DNA of 48,676 nt, taken from NCBI GenBank assembly GCA_001512495.1, contig LFRU01000098.1:40779-89454 (forward strand), in the 5' to 3' direction. Of this stretch, positions 18,091 to 27,348 are shown piece by piece. The position numbers and the translations under genes were made by a program. The notes under the pieces are model-generated. The model searched no databases. It was not told the DNA's origin and saw only the letters and a list, made by a program, of their open reading frames with translations. Numbering within the stretch: position 1 is the stretch's first letter; each line of letters starts with the position of its first letter. The stretch is from Syntrophothermus sp. DTU052 (GTDB taxonomy: Bacteria > Bacillota > Syntrophomonadia > Syntrophomonadales > DTU052).

Positions 18091-21000
18091 CTATAATTGC
18101 AGGCGTTTTACCTTTTTGGCGATGATGGTCTCCAGGTTGCCCCGTCTCTGGAGGGGCCCCTCCACCACCAGCGGGCCGGTCTGAGGAGAGAAAATACAGT
18201 CGCCGTACCTCTGGTAAACGTCCTCAAAAACCGTTACATCCACCAGGCCGAACTCGTCCTCCAGCGACATAAAAACTGTTACCCTCCCGCTGCGGGTAGG
18301 AGGTCGATGGGGGCGAAAAAGCAGTCCCGCCAGCTTGATCCATTTCCCCTCCGTCTGAGTGGAAAGCTCACCAACGCTGGTAAACCCTCCGGCGGCCAGT
18401 TCATTCCTGATCCGGGCCATAAAATGTTCCCCGGTGGTAATATCCAGGATCTCAGACTCCAGATGGTGTTTCTCCAGCAGAGAAAAATCAGGAATCTTCA
18501 GGTTCTCATCTCCGCTTATCGAAAACAGGGCCTCCTCCCTCCGATCATAATCCTTTTTGCGCTGCAGACAGCCGGGGAGCAGAGCCAACAACCGGCGGCG
18601 GTTTTGATCAAAAACCTCGAGAGCACCGCACTTGATAAGGTTCTGAAATTCAGTCACGTTTAAATCGCTCCTGACTGCCAGGTCCGTCAGAGAGGTAAAC
18701 GGCCTGTTCTCCAAAATGCTTTTCAGACCATTAAGGCTCAGCCCCTTAACCCGAGAGAGCGAGATGCGGATGGAAGGCGGATTCCGGAGGGCCTCAAAGC
18801 TCTCTCCGCTAAGGTTGATATGCGGCGGCAGTATTTTTATCCCCCTCCTCCGGGCTTCCCCACAGATGATACGGGGTGGGTAATAGCCCATCGGCTGGTT
18901 GCTCAGGACCGCAGCATAAAACTCCGCCGGATAATGGCGCAGCAGGTAGGCAGTTTTGAAGCTGGTGGTGGCAAAGGCGGCTGCATGCCCCTCACAGAAA
19001 CCGTAGCTGGCGTAACCGGCGATACAGGAGAAGATGGTCCGCGCCAGTTCAGGGTCAAAACCGTTGGCCACCGCTTTGGTCACAAAAATCTCTCCGATTT
19101 CCTCCATGGCCTGATAAGAACGGGCATGGGTCATAACCCGGCGCAGCTTATCCGCCTCTCCGGGAGAAAAATTGGCGACGGCGGTGGCTATTTCAATAAC
19201 CTGCTCCTGAAAGAGGATCACGCCGTAGGTTTTGGCCAGTATGGGCTCGAGGACAGGATGAAGATAGGTCACCGCCTCCAGCCCCTGCCGCCGGGCAATA
19301 TACGGTTCCACCATATTTCCCTTTATGGGGCCCGGCCTGATTAACGCCATGCTGGCCACCACATCCTCCATTACACAGGCCCCCAAACGGGCTTGCAGGG
19401 AACGCTGTGCCGGGCTTTCCAGCTGAAATACCCCTATGGTTTTCCCGCTGTTAATCAACCGGTAGGTTTCGGGATCATCCAGCGGTATCCTGTCGTAATC
19501 CAGAGAGCCGCCATTACGGCGGATGGAAGCCACGGCATCTCCTACTGCGGACATGGTGCGCAGGGACAGCAGGTCCAGTTTGATCAGCCCCAGATCCTCC
19601 ACATCATCCTTGTCAAACTGGGTTATCACCATCCCCTTGGCGGCCTGCTGCAGAGGGGTCAGCTCGTTAAGGGGTTCCCGGCTGATAACCAGCCCTCCCA
19701 GATGTGTTCCCAGGAAGCGCGGAAATCCGGCCACCTTCTCGCAGAGATCCAGCAGCAGCTCAAACCTCTTTCTGTCCAATCCGCTGTCCCGCAGCTCGGG
19801 GAGCCGGGGCAAAACATCTTTTATCTGGTCGGCATGAATATGGGGCAGCCTCTTGGCCAGGCTGTCAAGTTCCGCCGCGGGGAGCCCCAGAGCCTTGCCA
19901 ATATCCCGTAAAGCCGACCGGGCGCGAAAGGTATTGTAGGTGCAGACGCTGGCCACCTTATCCCGGCCGTATCTCCGGTAAACGTACTCCGCTACCTGAT
20001 CACGGTAGCGGGCATCAAAATCCAGGTCAATATCAGGTTTCTCCCCTCTCTCCAGGCTCATAAACCGCTCAAAAAGCAGTTCCCTCTCCATGGCATCCAC
20101 CTCGGTTAAACCCAGGCAGTAAGCCACTACCGAATTGGCGGCCGAACCCCGCCCGGCATGGCTAATCCCCTGGGAACGGGCATATTTCACAATATCCCAT
20201 ACTACCAGGAAGTAATCGGTATACCCCAGGGTGTTGATTACGGCCAGTTCATGCTCCAGCCGCTCCTGCAGGGCCGTACTTATCCCCTCATATCGTTGAT
20301 ATGCTCCCTGATAGACAAGCTCCCGGAGCAGGGATTCCGCTTTCTGCCCCGGCGGCAGATCAAAGTTGGGAAAATGCGGGGTACTGAGATCCAGAGCCGG
20401 TTCACATCTCTCCGCAATCCGCCAGGTGTTGGCCAGTGCTTCGGGGTATTCCTTAAAAAGGAGCTCCATCTCCCGGGGCGTCTTCAAGTAATTCTCGGCA
20501 TTAAGCGGCCGGTCAGGGTGTATGCCATCAACCCGGGTCAGGGTCCTTACGCAGCTCAAGATATCATGAACCATAAAATCATCCGGGGAAGCATAGTGAA
20601 CATTATTGGTGACCACCAGCCCTACTCCCAATTTACGGGCCAGCCGTTCCAGGTTGGCGTTAAGCTGAACATTCCCCGGCAGGTAGCTGTCCTGCATCTC
20701 CAGGTAAAAATCCCGGGAACCCCAAATATCAAGATAAGTCAGAGCGGCCCGGTAAGCCCGAGAGTAATTGCCGCGCAGGAGGTGGTAAGAAATTTCGCCC
20801 CGGCGGCATCCGGACAGAGCAATGAGGCCATCCCCATGTCTTTTAAGGTTCTGGAGTAAAACCCGGGGGTGCCGGCGGGGGTATTCCAGGTGGGCGGCAG
20901 TCAGCATACGGCACAGGTTCCTGTATCCTTCAGGGTTGCGGGCCAGGAGGGTGAGATGGTGTCCATTTTCAAGGGTTACCTCCACCCCCTGAATCGGTTT

Positions 21001-21174
21001 AATCCCGGCCTTCTGCGCCTGGGCGCTGAACTTGACCGCCCCGCACAGGTTGTCGTGATCGGTCAGGGCCAGTGCCGGCATGTCAAGCTCCGCAGCCCTT
21101 CTGACCAGCTTCTCTATAGAACTCCCTCCATCCAGGAAAGAAAAAGCACTATGAACATGAAGGTGGATAAACAA
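18091..21174 (-). CDS. DNA polymerase III alpha subunit, DnaE2/ImuC-like
   Basis: PHP domain (FIHLHVHSAFSFLDGG, LTDHDNLCG), PDIDLDFD, C-terminal OB fold. TTG at 21174 is a better start than the track ATG at 21228, which lies in repeat DNA. Confidence 0.9.
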   Translation of the reverse strand: MFIHLHVHSAFSFLDGGSSIEKLVRRAAELDMPALALTDHDNLCGAVKFSAQAQKAGIKPIQGVEVTLENGHHLTLLARNPEGYRNLCRMLTAAHLEYPRRHPRVLLQNLKRHGDGLIALSGCRRGEISYHLLRGNYSRAYRAALTYLDIWGSRDFYLEMQDSYLPGNVQLNANLERLARKLGVGLVVTNNVHYASPDDFMVHDILSCVRTLTRVDGIHPDRPLNAENYLKTPREMELLFKEYPEALANTWRIAERCEPALDLSTPHFPNFDLPPGQKAESLLRELVYQGAYQRYEGISTALQERLEHELAVINTLGYTDYFLVVWDIVKYARSQGISHAGRGSAANSVVAYCLGLTEVDAMERELLFERFMSLERGEKPDIDLDFDARYRDQVAEYVYRRYGRDKVASVCTYNTFRARSALRDIGKALGLPAAELDSLAKRLPHIHADQIKDVLPRLPELRDSGLDRKRFELLLDLCEKVAGFPRFLGTHLGGLVISREPLNELTPLQQAAKGMVITQFDKDDVEDLGLIKLDLLSLRTMSAVGDAVASIRRNGGSLDYDRIPLDDPETYRLINSGKTIGVFQLESPAQRSLQARLGACVMEDVVASMALIRPGPIKGNMVEPYIARRQGLEAVTYLHPVLEPILAKTYGVILFQEQVIEIATAVANFSPGEADKLRRVMTHARSYQAMEEIGEIFVTKAVANGFDPELARTIFSCIAGYASYGFCEGHAAAFATTSFKTAYLLRHYPAEFYAAVLSNQPMGYYPPRIICGEARRRGIKILPPHINLSGESFEALRNPPSIRISLSRVKGLSLNGLKSILENRPFTSLTDLAVRSDLNVTEFQNLIKCGALEVFDQNRRRLLALLPGCLQRKKDYDRREEALFSISGDENLKIPDFSLLEKHHLESEILDITTGEHFMARIRNELAAGGFTSVGELSTQTEGKWIKLAGLLFRPHRPPTRSGRVTVFMSLEDEFGLVDVTVFEDVYQRYGDCIFSPQTGPLVVEGPLQRRGNLETIIAKKVKRLQL

Positions 21175-21196
21175 GGCCCAACCCCTCCCTTCAAAA

Positions 21197-21250
21197 AGTG
21201 CCAAGGAAAGTGCCAAGGGAAGTGCCAAGGGGACGGTTCTCTTGACACCA
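21197..21250. repeat. 3 x 12-bp tandem repeat (AGTGCCAAGGRR) running into a REP-like copy
   Basis: AGTGCCAAGGAA AGTGCCAAGGGA AGTGCCAAGGGG followed by ACGGTTCTCTTGACACC. Confidence 0.8.
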
Positions 21251-21356
21251 AGATTTGCCGATAAGCATAATCACATATTCACCGGCTTGCGAGTGAGCGA
21301 CATTGTGACGAGCCGTTACATCCCCCAACGAAGTTTTTCTGAATCCAGGGCGGGGC

Positions 21357-21411
21357 TATTTCGCCACGGATGGCGAAATACCGGCATCGGCATGGATGCC
21401 GCATATGCCGG
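21357..21411. repeat. Tandem hairpins inside the REP-flanked element
   Basis: TATTTCGCCA-CGGA-TGGCGAAATA (10-bp perfect stem), then CCGGCAT-CGGCAT-GG-ATGCCG-CAT-ATGCCGG. Confidence 0.75.
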
Positions 21412-21482
21412 CTGTCCCCTTGGCACCTTAATCACAGATGGTGTCAGAAGAACCGTCCCCCTGACACCCTCCCCTGACACCC
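21412..21482. repeat. REP-like copies, inverted relative to 21221-21250
   Basis: GTCCCCTTGGCACC and GGTGTCAGAAGAACCGTCCCCCTGACACC(CTCCCCTGACACC); reverse complement matches the left copy. Confidence 0.75.
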
Positions 21483-21730
21483 TAATCATATATTTTGTAG
21501 AGGTTCCATGATTTTTGCTCCTGGTCGAAGAAAACCTCCCACACCCTGTTCCCTTCCAGCTGCAGACGGTAAAACAGCTTCACAGCCTCCCCTTCCCACC
21601 ATTTCCCGACATCATACCAGCGGTCCAGGATCATCGTGACCCGCACCCATCGCCTCTGCCAGTAAATCTTCAGGGGTTTGCCGGGTTCCCCCTCCAGTAC
21701 CCGGAGCGGGAGATTTACCAACTTGCTCAC
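21482..21730 (-). CDS. Small protein downstream of the ImuB-like gene (DUF6504-like)
   Basis: Likely GTG start overlaps the imuB stop (GTGA); PLRVLEGEPGKPLKIYWQRRWVRVTMILDRWYDVGKWWEGEAVKLFYRLQLEGNRVWEVFFDQEQKSWNLYKIYD. Confidence 0.7.
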   Translation of the reverse strand: MSKLVNLPLRVLEGEPGKPLKIYWQRRWVRVTMILDRWYDVGKWWEGEAVKLFYRLQLEGNRVWEVFFDQEQKSWNLYKIYD

Positions 21731-22932
21731 CGGGATGCCTCCCCGAAACGCCAGGGATCCCATAAGGATAACACCTGCTCCCGGCGGTCGATCGCAAGTC
21801 CCACATGAACTGCTCCCGGGATCTTGGCTGCCAGGCCCTCCACCGTCCCTTTCAACTCCTGGTGAGGCCTAGTTGACCTTTTATCCAGCGCGAACAGATC
21901 CTGTTCGGTCAGGCTCCATCGGTATAAAGAGGAAACCTCCAGCGTCATGCTGAGAATTGGCCCGGTAAGGGGTAGGTTTTTAAGCAGAATACCAAGTATC
22001 TCGCGCAATCTTCTTTCCTCTCCCGCTCCCCGCGACACCCGGCGCTCCGCCCGGCAGTTTCCCCCTTCCAATTCGGCCTGCAGAGCCACCTGGCGGCAGT
22101 TCATCCCCCGCTCCCGCAGGGCGGAGGCGATTATCCGTGCCCCTTCTTCCAACCTTTTTTCCAGAGGCCCCAGCTCGTAAACGCCCCGGTCAAAGCTAAA
22201 ATGGCAGCTCAATTTTTCCGGAGGATACAATCCCAAGAGCGGGGTGCTGTCCCGCCCCCGGCGGTGCTGATAAACCGTATACCCATCCGGGCCGAGTATC
22301 TTCAAAAGCTCCTGCAGGGATAATGAATCCAGCTCACCAAAGCGGGTAAACCCTAGAGAACCCAGTTTTTCCACCACCCGGAACGGTAAAAGCCAGTCCA
22401 GAACCAGCGGTACCCGGGCCAGAAAATCCTTCTCCCCGCCGGGTTCAACTACCCGGCAGCAGAAACCCGGGACTTGGGCCTGATTCTTCCCATAAGGAAC
22501 CCTGGTCGCCAGCCGGGCCAGGAACTTATTTGCGCCTATCCCTATTACTACTGGACCCCATCCTTGAGCCTGAAACCACTGGCCCAGTTTCTCCATCTCC
22601 CATGACACTCTACCACCGCTGAGATCCAGGAAGCACTCCTGCTCATCCAGGGGCTCGATTAGGGGAGAAATCCCGGCCAGTACCTGCAGGCAATCTTCCT
22701 GTGCCGCCCGATGAGCTGAATGGTCATACTCCACAAAGAAGGCCTCCGGACAGTGCCTCCGGGCCTGGTTGAGAGGCAGCCCTACCAGGGAGTGGTCTTC
22801 TATTTCCCGGGTAATACCAATCACCTTGCCCTCCCGGAAAACAGCCACCGGCTGCCGGTACAGGCGGGGATTTTCCTTGATAGTTACCGAAGCCAAGAAA
22901 TAAGGGAGAAACAGACAGCCAACCCTTTTCAT
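21727..22932 (-). CDS. ImuB-like Y-family DNA polymerase homolog
   Basis: Y-family fold (DEQECFLDLSGG, VVIGIGANKFLARLATRV); N-terminal catalytic Asp motif replaced (LFLPYFLASV); C-terminal QVLSLWD resembles a beta-clamp binding motif. Confidence 0.82.
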   Translation of the reverse strand: MKRVGCLFLPYFLASVTIKENPRLYRQPVAVFREGKVIGITREIEDHSLVGLPLNQARRHCPEAFFVEYDHSAHRAAQEDCLQVLAGISPLIEPLDEQECFLDLSGGRVSWEMEKLGQWFQAQGWGPVVIGIGANKFLARLATRVPYGKNQAQVPGFCCRVVEPGGEKDFLARVPLVLDWLLPFRVVEKLGSLGFTRFGELDSLSLQELLKILGPDGYTVYQHRRGRDSTPLLGLYPPEKLSCHFSFDRGVYELGPLEKRLEEGARIIASALRERGMNCRQVALQAELEGGNCRAERRVSRGAGEERRLREILGILLKNLPLTGPILSMTLEVSSLYRWSLTEQDLFALDKRSTRPHQELKGTVEGLAAKIPGAVHVGLAIDRREQVLSLWDPWRFGEASR

Positions 22933-22944
22933 CAGACCATCACC

Positions 22945-22958
22945 CAAACATATGTTCG
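22945..22958 (-). promoter_or_regulatory. LexA/DinR (SOS) box upstream of the imuB-like gene
   Basis: Minus strand CGAACATATGTTTG, full match to the Bacillus-type consensus CGAACRNRYGTTYG; 13 nt from the likely ATG. Confidence 0.85.
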
Positions 22959-23114
22959 TATATACATTCTAGGATGTTAGTCGGGAAGCTGTCAAATGGC
23001 AAGTGCAGGCTACAGAGGAGGTAAAAGGAGCAAGGCAGAGGAAAGATTCGCCTTGCGGCATCAGTATGTAATAGGCAAATAGAGGCCGACAGAAAATTAA
23101 GGAATTTAGTGATT

Positions 23115-23804
23115 TCATACCTCCTTCAATTCAATCTGTTGAAGCAACCGTGTCATTCGAAAATAGTTCCGTGCCGCTTCAATATCTTCTTTTTGAAAAT
23201 CCTTTATTTTCCCATTAGTTATTTTATAATCGATTCTTATAGTCGGGTTCATTCCCAATGCAAAAGGAACAACGTCTTTAAGATAATCCCGAAACGCACG
23301 TTGCCGGGTCCTGTTATCTTGCGCATATCCTTCTAACATTTCTGGAAATAATGGGTCAGGAGATTTCAATTTAGTAAAACCAGATTTTCCTGGCCTTATC
23401 ACATTTTGTTTACACAATTCTGTATATCGCGTTACATCAAAACCTGTCTTAATCAATTTGTAACCGTGTTCCAGCGTCCGTAACCGGAATTGATTGAAAT
23501 GTTGCTTTTCATCGAACTCAACAATAAAACTATATGGTTCTTTAAACCAAATATCGGCTCGTGCATATCCGACTGGCTGAAAACTGATTGTCCTACCAGC
23601 AAGAACAGATCCTAATTCCCATTTTTCATCGACAAGCGCCGAATAAACCCTGCAAACAATGTCCCAATAATTACCCAATGCCTTAGCATCAGGGAAGTTT
23701 GGTATCCACGAACAATCCTTTTCAAGCTCGAACCGTGCTTCTATTCCATGATAATCTTCCAGGAGCTCTTTTACACAGATTGCTAACTGCAATAGTTTGC
23801 CCAA
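23115..23804 (-). CDS. Uncharacterised protein, possible PD-(D/E)XK nuclease
   Basis: GYARADIWFKEPYSFIVEFDEKQHFNQFRLRTLEHGY resembles a D...ExK core; locally AT-richer than flanks. Confidence 0.4.
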   Translation of the reverse strand: MGKLLQLAICVKELLEDYHGIEARFELEKDCSWIPNFPDAKALGNYWDIVCRVYSALVDEKWELGSVLAGRTISFQPVGYARADIWFKEPYSFIVEFDEKQHFNQFRLRTLEHGYKLIKTGFDVTRYTELCKQNVIRPGKSGFTKLKSPDPLFPEMLEGYAQDNRTRQRAFRDYLKDVVPFALGMNPTIRIDYKITNGKIKDFQKEDIEAARNYFRMTRLLQQIELKEV

Positions 23805-23949
23805 GTTATTTTGTCTCCTTAAATTTATCGTTAAATAACTTTCTTGGAAGTTAAGAGGTTAATTCTATGTTTTTCAAGTCCTGCATTAGAAAGGCATATC
23901 CGAATCGAAGACACAGTGACATAGTATATTTGCTCAACAATTACTGCGG

Positions 23950-24711
23950 TTACTCATCGGCGGGATAACGATAGTGGCCGACTATCTCCCATCTAAGGAG
24001 GGCATTTTCCTCACGAGCCAGGCCGGCGTTGTGGATCACCAGCGGTATACCGTCCCGGGTGGTGCGGTCGCTTATTATGCCGCAGTGGTCGCGGCCGTCG
24101 GGGAAGCGCCAGTAAACGACATCGCCCCATCTCCACTCATCAAGGTGCCCTTTTACCTCCAGGGTCAGTGATTCCCCGTAGGTCTTGAAGAACTGTATCT
24201 GGTTGGGGACCCGGCGGTGATCAATGTTGGGATCGGGTTCATCAAGGCCCCATCTGCGGGGGTACTTATCAAAGTTGTTCTTCATATCTTCATGGATCAG
24301 TTGCTGCAGGTCAATCCCGGCGTTGCGGAAAGCCCTTACAACTACATCGGTGCAGGCTCCCCGGTCGGGGGGAACATCCCCGCCGGGGTATTCAATCCTC
24401 ACGTAAGATGCGTCATAGCGCGTGCCCTGCTGGGCCTCCCGGCGCGCTCCCAGAAGGATCAGATCCGGCACCTGTCTCTCTTCCTCCGGGATGGCCTCCA
24501 CGGGAGATTCCCCTATAAACTCGGGGGGGATAGGCAAACTCAAACCCGTATTGCCCCCGGTTATAAAATACCATCCCGCCAACAATCCCAGGCAGGCCGT
24601 CAAAAACAGCAAAAGAATCAGTATGCGGGTCCCCGCCTCACTGCGCCCGAGGTTTTGGTCAATTTCTGGTTTTTTCAAAATTCTATCTCCTATCCCGGTT
24701 AAAAGAACCAA
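23950..24711 (-). CDS. DUF1287 family protein (NlpC/P60-like fold), membrane anchored
   Basis: RYDASYVRIEYPGGDVPPDRGACTDVVVRAFRNAGIDLQQLIHEDM...WRWGDVVYWRFPDGRDHCGIISDRTTRDGIPLVIHNAG. Confidence 0.85.
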   Translation of the reverse strand: MVLLTGIGDRILKKPEIDQNLGRSEAGTRILILLLFLTACLGLLAGWYFITGGNTGLSLPIPPEFIGESPVEAIPEEERQVPDLILLGARREAQQGTRYDASYVRIEYPGGDVPPDRGACTDVVVRAFRNAGIDLQQLIHEDMKNNFDKYPRRWGLDEPDPNIDHRRVPNQIQFFKTYGESLTLEVKGHLDEWRWGDVVYWRFPDGRDHCGIISDRTTRDGIPLVIHNAGLAREENALLRWEIVGHYRYPADE

Positions 24712-24745
24712 GCCACCTTGTCATCTGCATCTTCAAAATCAAAGC

Positions 24746-26035
24746 CTATACCCAGCCGCGCATCTTAACTGCCTGCGCCACCCGGTTTATGGAGATGATA
24801 TAGGCGGCATCGCGCATGTATATGTTGTTATTGCGGGCCATTTCGCTGACCGCTTTGAAGGCCGATGTCATCTTGACATCAAGTTTTTCCAGCACCTCAT
24901 CCTTCTCCCAGTAGTAATTGGTATTGGACTGTACCTGCTCAAAATAACTGCAGGTTACGCCGCCCGCATTGGCCAAAAAGTCAGGGATAACGAAAATACC
25001 GCTGTTGCGGATAACCTCATCCGCCTCTTTGTTAACCGGGCCGTTGGCTCCTTCAGCAATAATCTTGACCTGTTTACTGATTTTACCTACATTGTCCATA
25101 TTGATCTGATTCTCTATAGCAGCGGGGATCAGGATATCTACATCCTTTTCAATCCACGCACCGGCCGGCTCTACCCGGCATCCATAATCACGGGCTTTGT
25201 CCTTGTCAATACTACCAAAGGAATCGGTCATGCCGGCCAGTAACCTGGCATCGAGTCCGGATTCCTTATAGTAGGTGTAAGCCTTTTTGTCATTATTATC
25301 CCAACAGCAGACGGCTACCACCGTACCGCCAAGTTCCTGGTATAACCGGGCCGCATACCGAGCGACATTTCCAAACCCCTGAATGCTGGCAGTAGTATCC
25401 TCCGGTCTGATACCCATCTCCTTCAGGGCCTCCCGCAGGGTGTAGACAACCCCATACCCGGTGGCTTCAGTTCGACCCAGTGAACCGCCCATCCCTACGG
25501 GTTTCCCGGTAATAAAGCCCGGGTACCTTCCACCATAAATAGACTCAAACTCGTCCAGCATCCACAGCATATGTTTGGCATTGGTCATAACATCAGGCGC
25601 CGGTACATCGGTAAAGGGTCCCATATCCCTGGCCAGCTGCCTGACATAACCCCGGCACAGCCTCTCCTGTTCAGTCTCGGTAAGGTTGCGTGGATCACAG
25701 ATAATTCCGCCCTTTCCCCCGCCCAGGGGTATATCAACTACCGCACATTTCCAGGTCATCCACATGGCCAGGGCCCGCACTGTATCAACCGTCTCTTGAG
25801 GATGGAATCTGATTCCGCCTTTAGCAGGTCCCCGGGCACTGTTGTGCTGGATGCGGTAACCATTGAATATTCTGGTGCTGCCGTCATCCATGCGTACCGG
25901 AATGGTGAAATGGTATTCCTTCATGGGTTGACGGAGCAATTGCCTGGTAGCATCATCCAGGCCGATCATCTCCGCTACCCTGTCAAACTGGGCCTGAGCA
26001 TTTTCATATGGGTTATACGAACCTTTAACCACCAC
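24746..26035 (-). CDS. gdhA: Glu/Leu/Phe/Val dehydrogenase (glutamate dehydrogenase)
   Basis: GYRIQHNSARGPAKGGIRFHPQETVDTVRALAMWMTWKCAVVDIPLGGGKGGI; PAAIENQIN; VIPDFLANAGGVTCSYFE. Confidence 0.96.
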   Translation of the reverse strand: MVVKGSYNPYENAQAQFDRVAEMIGLDDATRQLLRQPMKEYHFTIPVRMDDGSTRIFNGYRIQHNSARGPAKGGIRFHPQETVDTVRALAMWMTWKCAVVDIPLGGGKGGIICDPRNLTETEQERLCRGYVRQLARDMGPFTDVPAPDVMTNAKHMLWMLDEFESIYGGRYPGFITGKPVGMGGSLGRTEATGYGVVYTLREALKEMGIRPEDTTASIQGFGNVARYAARLYQELGGTVVAVCCWDNNDKKAYTYYKESGLDARLLAGMTDSFGSIDKDKARDYGCRVEPAGAWIEKDVDILIPAAIENQINMDNVGKISKQVKIIAEGANGPVNKEADEVIRNSGIFVIPDFLANAGGVTCSYFEQVQSNTNYYWEKDEVLEKLDVKMTSAFKAVSEMARNNNIYMRDAAYIISINRVAQAVKMRGWV

Positions 26036-26369
26036 ATCTTTCCTCCCTACATTAATAAGTAACGAGACAAGCCTAAACTGAATTATAAACTAGAACAAAC
26101 CCATTTCCTATATTACCTGACACGATTATTAAAATTTTTGAAACCGGTTTCCATTTAACCTGGTTTCGCAACCGTAGGCACGATACCTTTTGTTAATATC
26201 TGACATACATAATGGCTCAACATTCCGGTTGACTGCAGCTATGAACAAACTGAAGCAGACCGGTTCTGGTACCAAGGGAAGCATGGTGAGCAGCAACCCG
26301 GTGAAGATACCGGTGTATTCTGATAGGTGCGGTCCGGGATACGGAAGGGTAATATATCAAGATCGATAT

Positions 26370-27116
26370 CTATCTTGGAAGGAGCTTCCATTGCTCAGAC
26401 AATTCAGCGAAGAGTTTTCTGGTCTTGTCAGGACTATCAAAATTTACAATCGTATAGCTGTCGTTGGTCAGGATGTATATGAACGGTCCCTTATTGGAGT
26501 GGATATACAGTCGTCCCTTCCCCAGGTCCTGCAGGAGGAAGTGCCCTTTACGGATGTCCCCGAAGGCATACCCATTGGTTCGGCTCTTAATGGCAGGTAT
26601 CGAATCCTCCATACGAATATCCGTGACCTCTTTGATATCTATTCGGGTTGAATATATGCCACCGATCCTAATCCAGTGTCCTTCAATCCCCACGGTAGAC
26701 TCCCGGTTGCCGTAGACGATTCCTGCCACCACGACAGCGAACACCAACAGATATGCGGCCAGAATCAGGACAGTGGTATTAGTTCTCCTCCCTGACTCCC
26801 CGGGTGTTTTATCCGGAACATACTTCTGAGCCCTGATTATCACGTATCCCAACACTGCTGTAAACAGTATCCAGGATCCCGTCTGCGCAAAATGATTACC
26901 CAGATATTTGCCTATATTCCCCCCTGCCAGTATGGAAGCTAGGGCAAACATACCGTTGCCGATAAACTTCTCGATACCTTTTTCCGACATCACCCTGCGG
27001 TCCTCGGCACTCGATGTATTGTAGCCGGCAATAAGCCAGGACATCTTAAAATACTTAATCATGATGCCCAAAGCGACTATTATGAGAACTGCTAGCCAGT
27101 CAACAAAGAGATCCAT
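26370..27116 (-). CDS. DUF3784-like membrane protein
   Basis: N-terminal KYFKMSWLIAGYNTSSAEDRRVMSEKGIEKFIGNGMFALASI typical of DUF3784. Confidence 0.65.
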   Translation of the reverse strand: MDLFVDWLAVLIIVALGIMIKYFKMSWLIAGYNTSSAEDRRVMSEKGIEKFIGNGMFALASILAGGNIGKYLGNHFAQTGSWILFTAVLGYVIIRAQKYVPDKTPGESGRRTNTTVLILAAYLLVFAVVVAGIVYGNRESTVGIEGHWIRIGGIYSTRIDIKEVTDIRMEDSIPAIKSRTNGYAFGDIRKGHFLLQDLGKGRLYIHSNKGPFIYILTNDSYTIVNFDSPDKTRKLFAELSEQWKLLPR

Positions 27117-27235
27117 ATCGAAACTCCTCTAGTCGGTATTGCGTGTCCTGCTCCAACGCTGCCATTAACCTCCAGCCGATTTAACTCCAATTCCTGGCAG
27201 TTTTTTGCCTTGATTGCTGAGCTAAGGGGCTTGAT

Positions 27236-27269
27236 CGCAAAAACCCCGGATTAATTCGTGTCCGGGGTT
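27236..27269 (-). terminator. Intrinsic terminator at the end of a structured leader
   Basis: Minus strand AACCCCGGACACGAATTAATCCGGGGTTTTTGCG, 9-bp stem plus T tract. Confidence 0.8.
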
Positions 27270-27285
27270 AACACTTTGATAGAAT

Positions 27286-27348
27286 GTCCGCAGGTTTCCG
27301 TACCTTCCCTGCCTGGGAGTCAGCGATTCCTCGCTGTACCCTGCGGAC
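27286..27348 (-). ncRNA. Structured leader or small RNA candidate upstream of the terminator
   Basis: Outer stem GTCCGCAGG/CCTGCGGAC (27286-27294/27340-27348); inner hairpin CAGCGA-GGAA-TCGCTG on the minus strand. Confidence 0.45.

Noticed and set aside
19393-20859. Long plus-strand ORFs (172, 119 and 233 aa)
   Set aside because: Antisense to dnaE; composition and lack of domains indicate shadow ORFs.
27286-27348. Known riboswitch (c-di-GMP, c-di-AMP, T-box, TPP, ZTP, fluoride)
   Set aside because: None of the conserved core motifs of these classes could be found by eye; left as unassigned.
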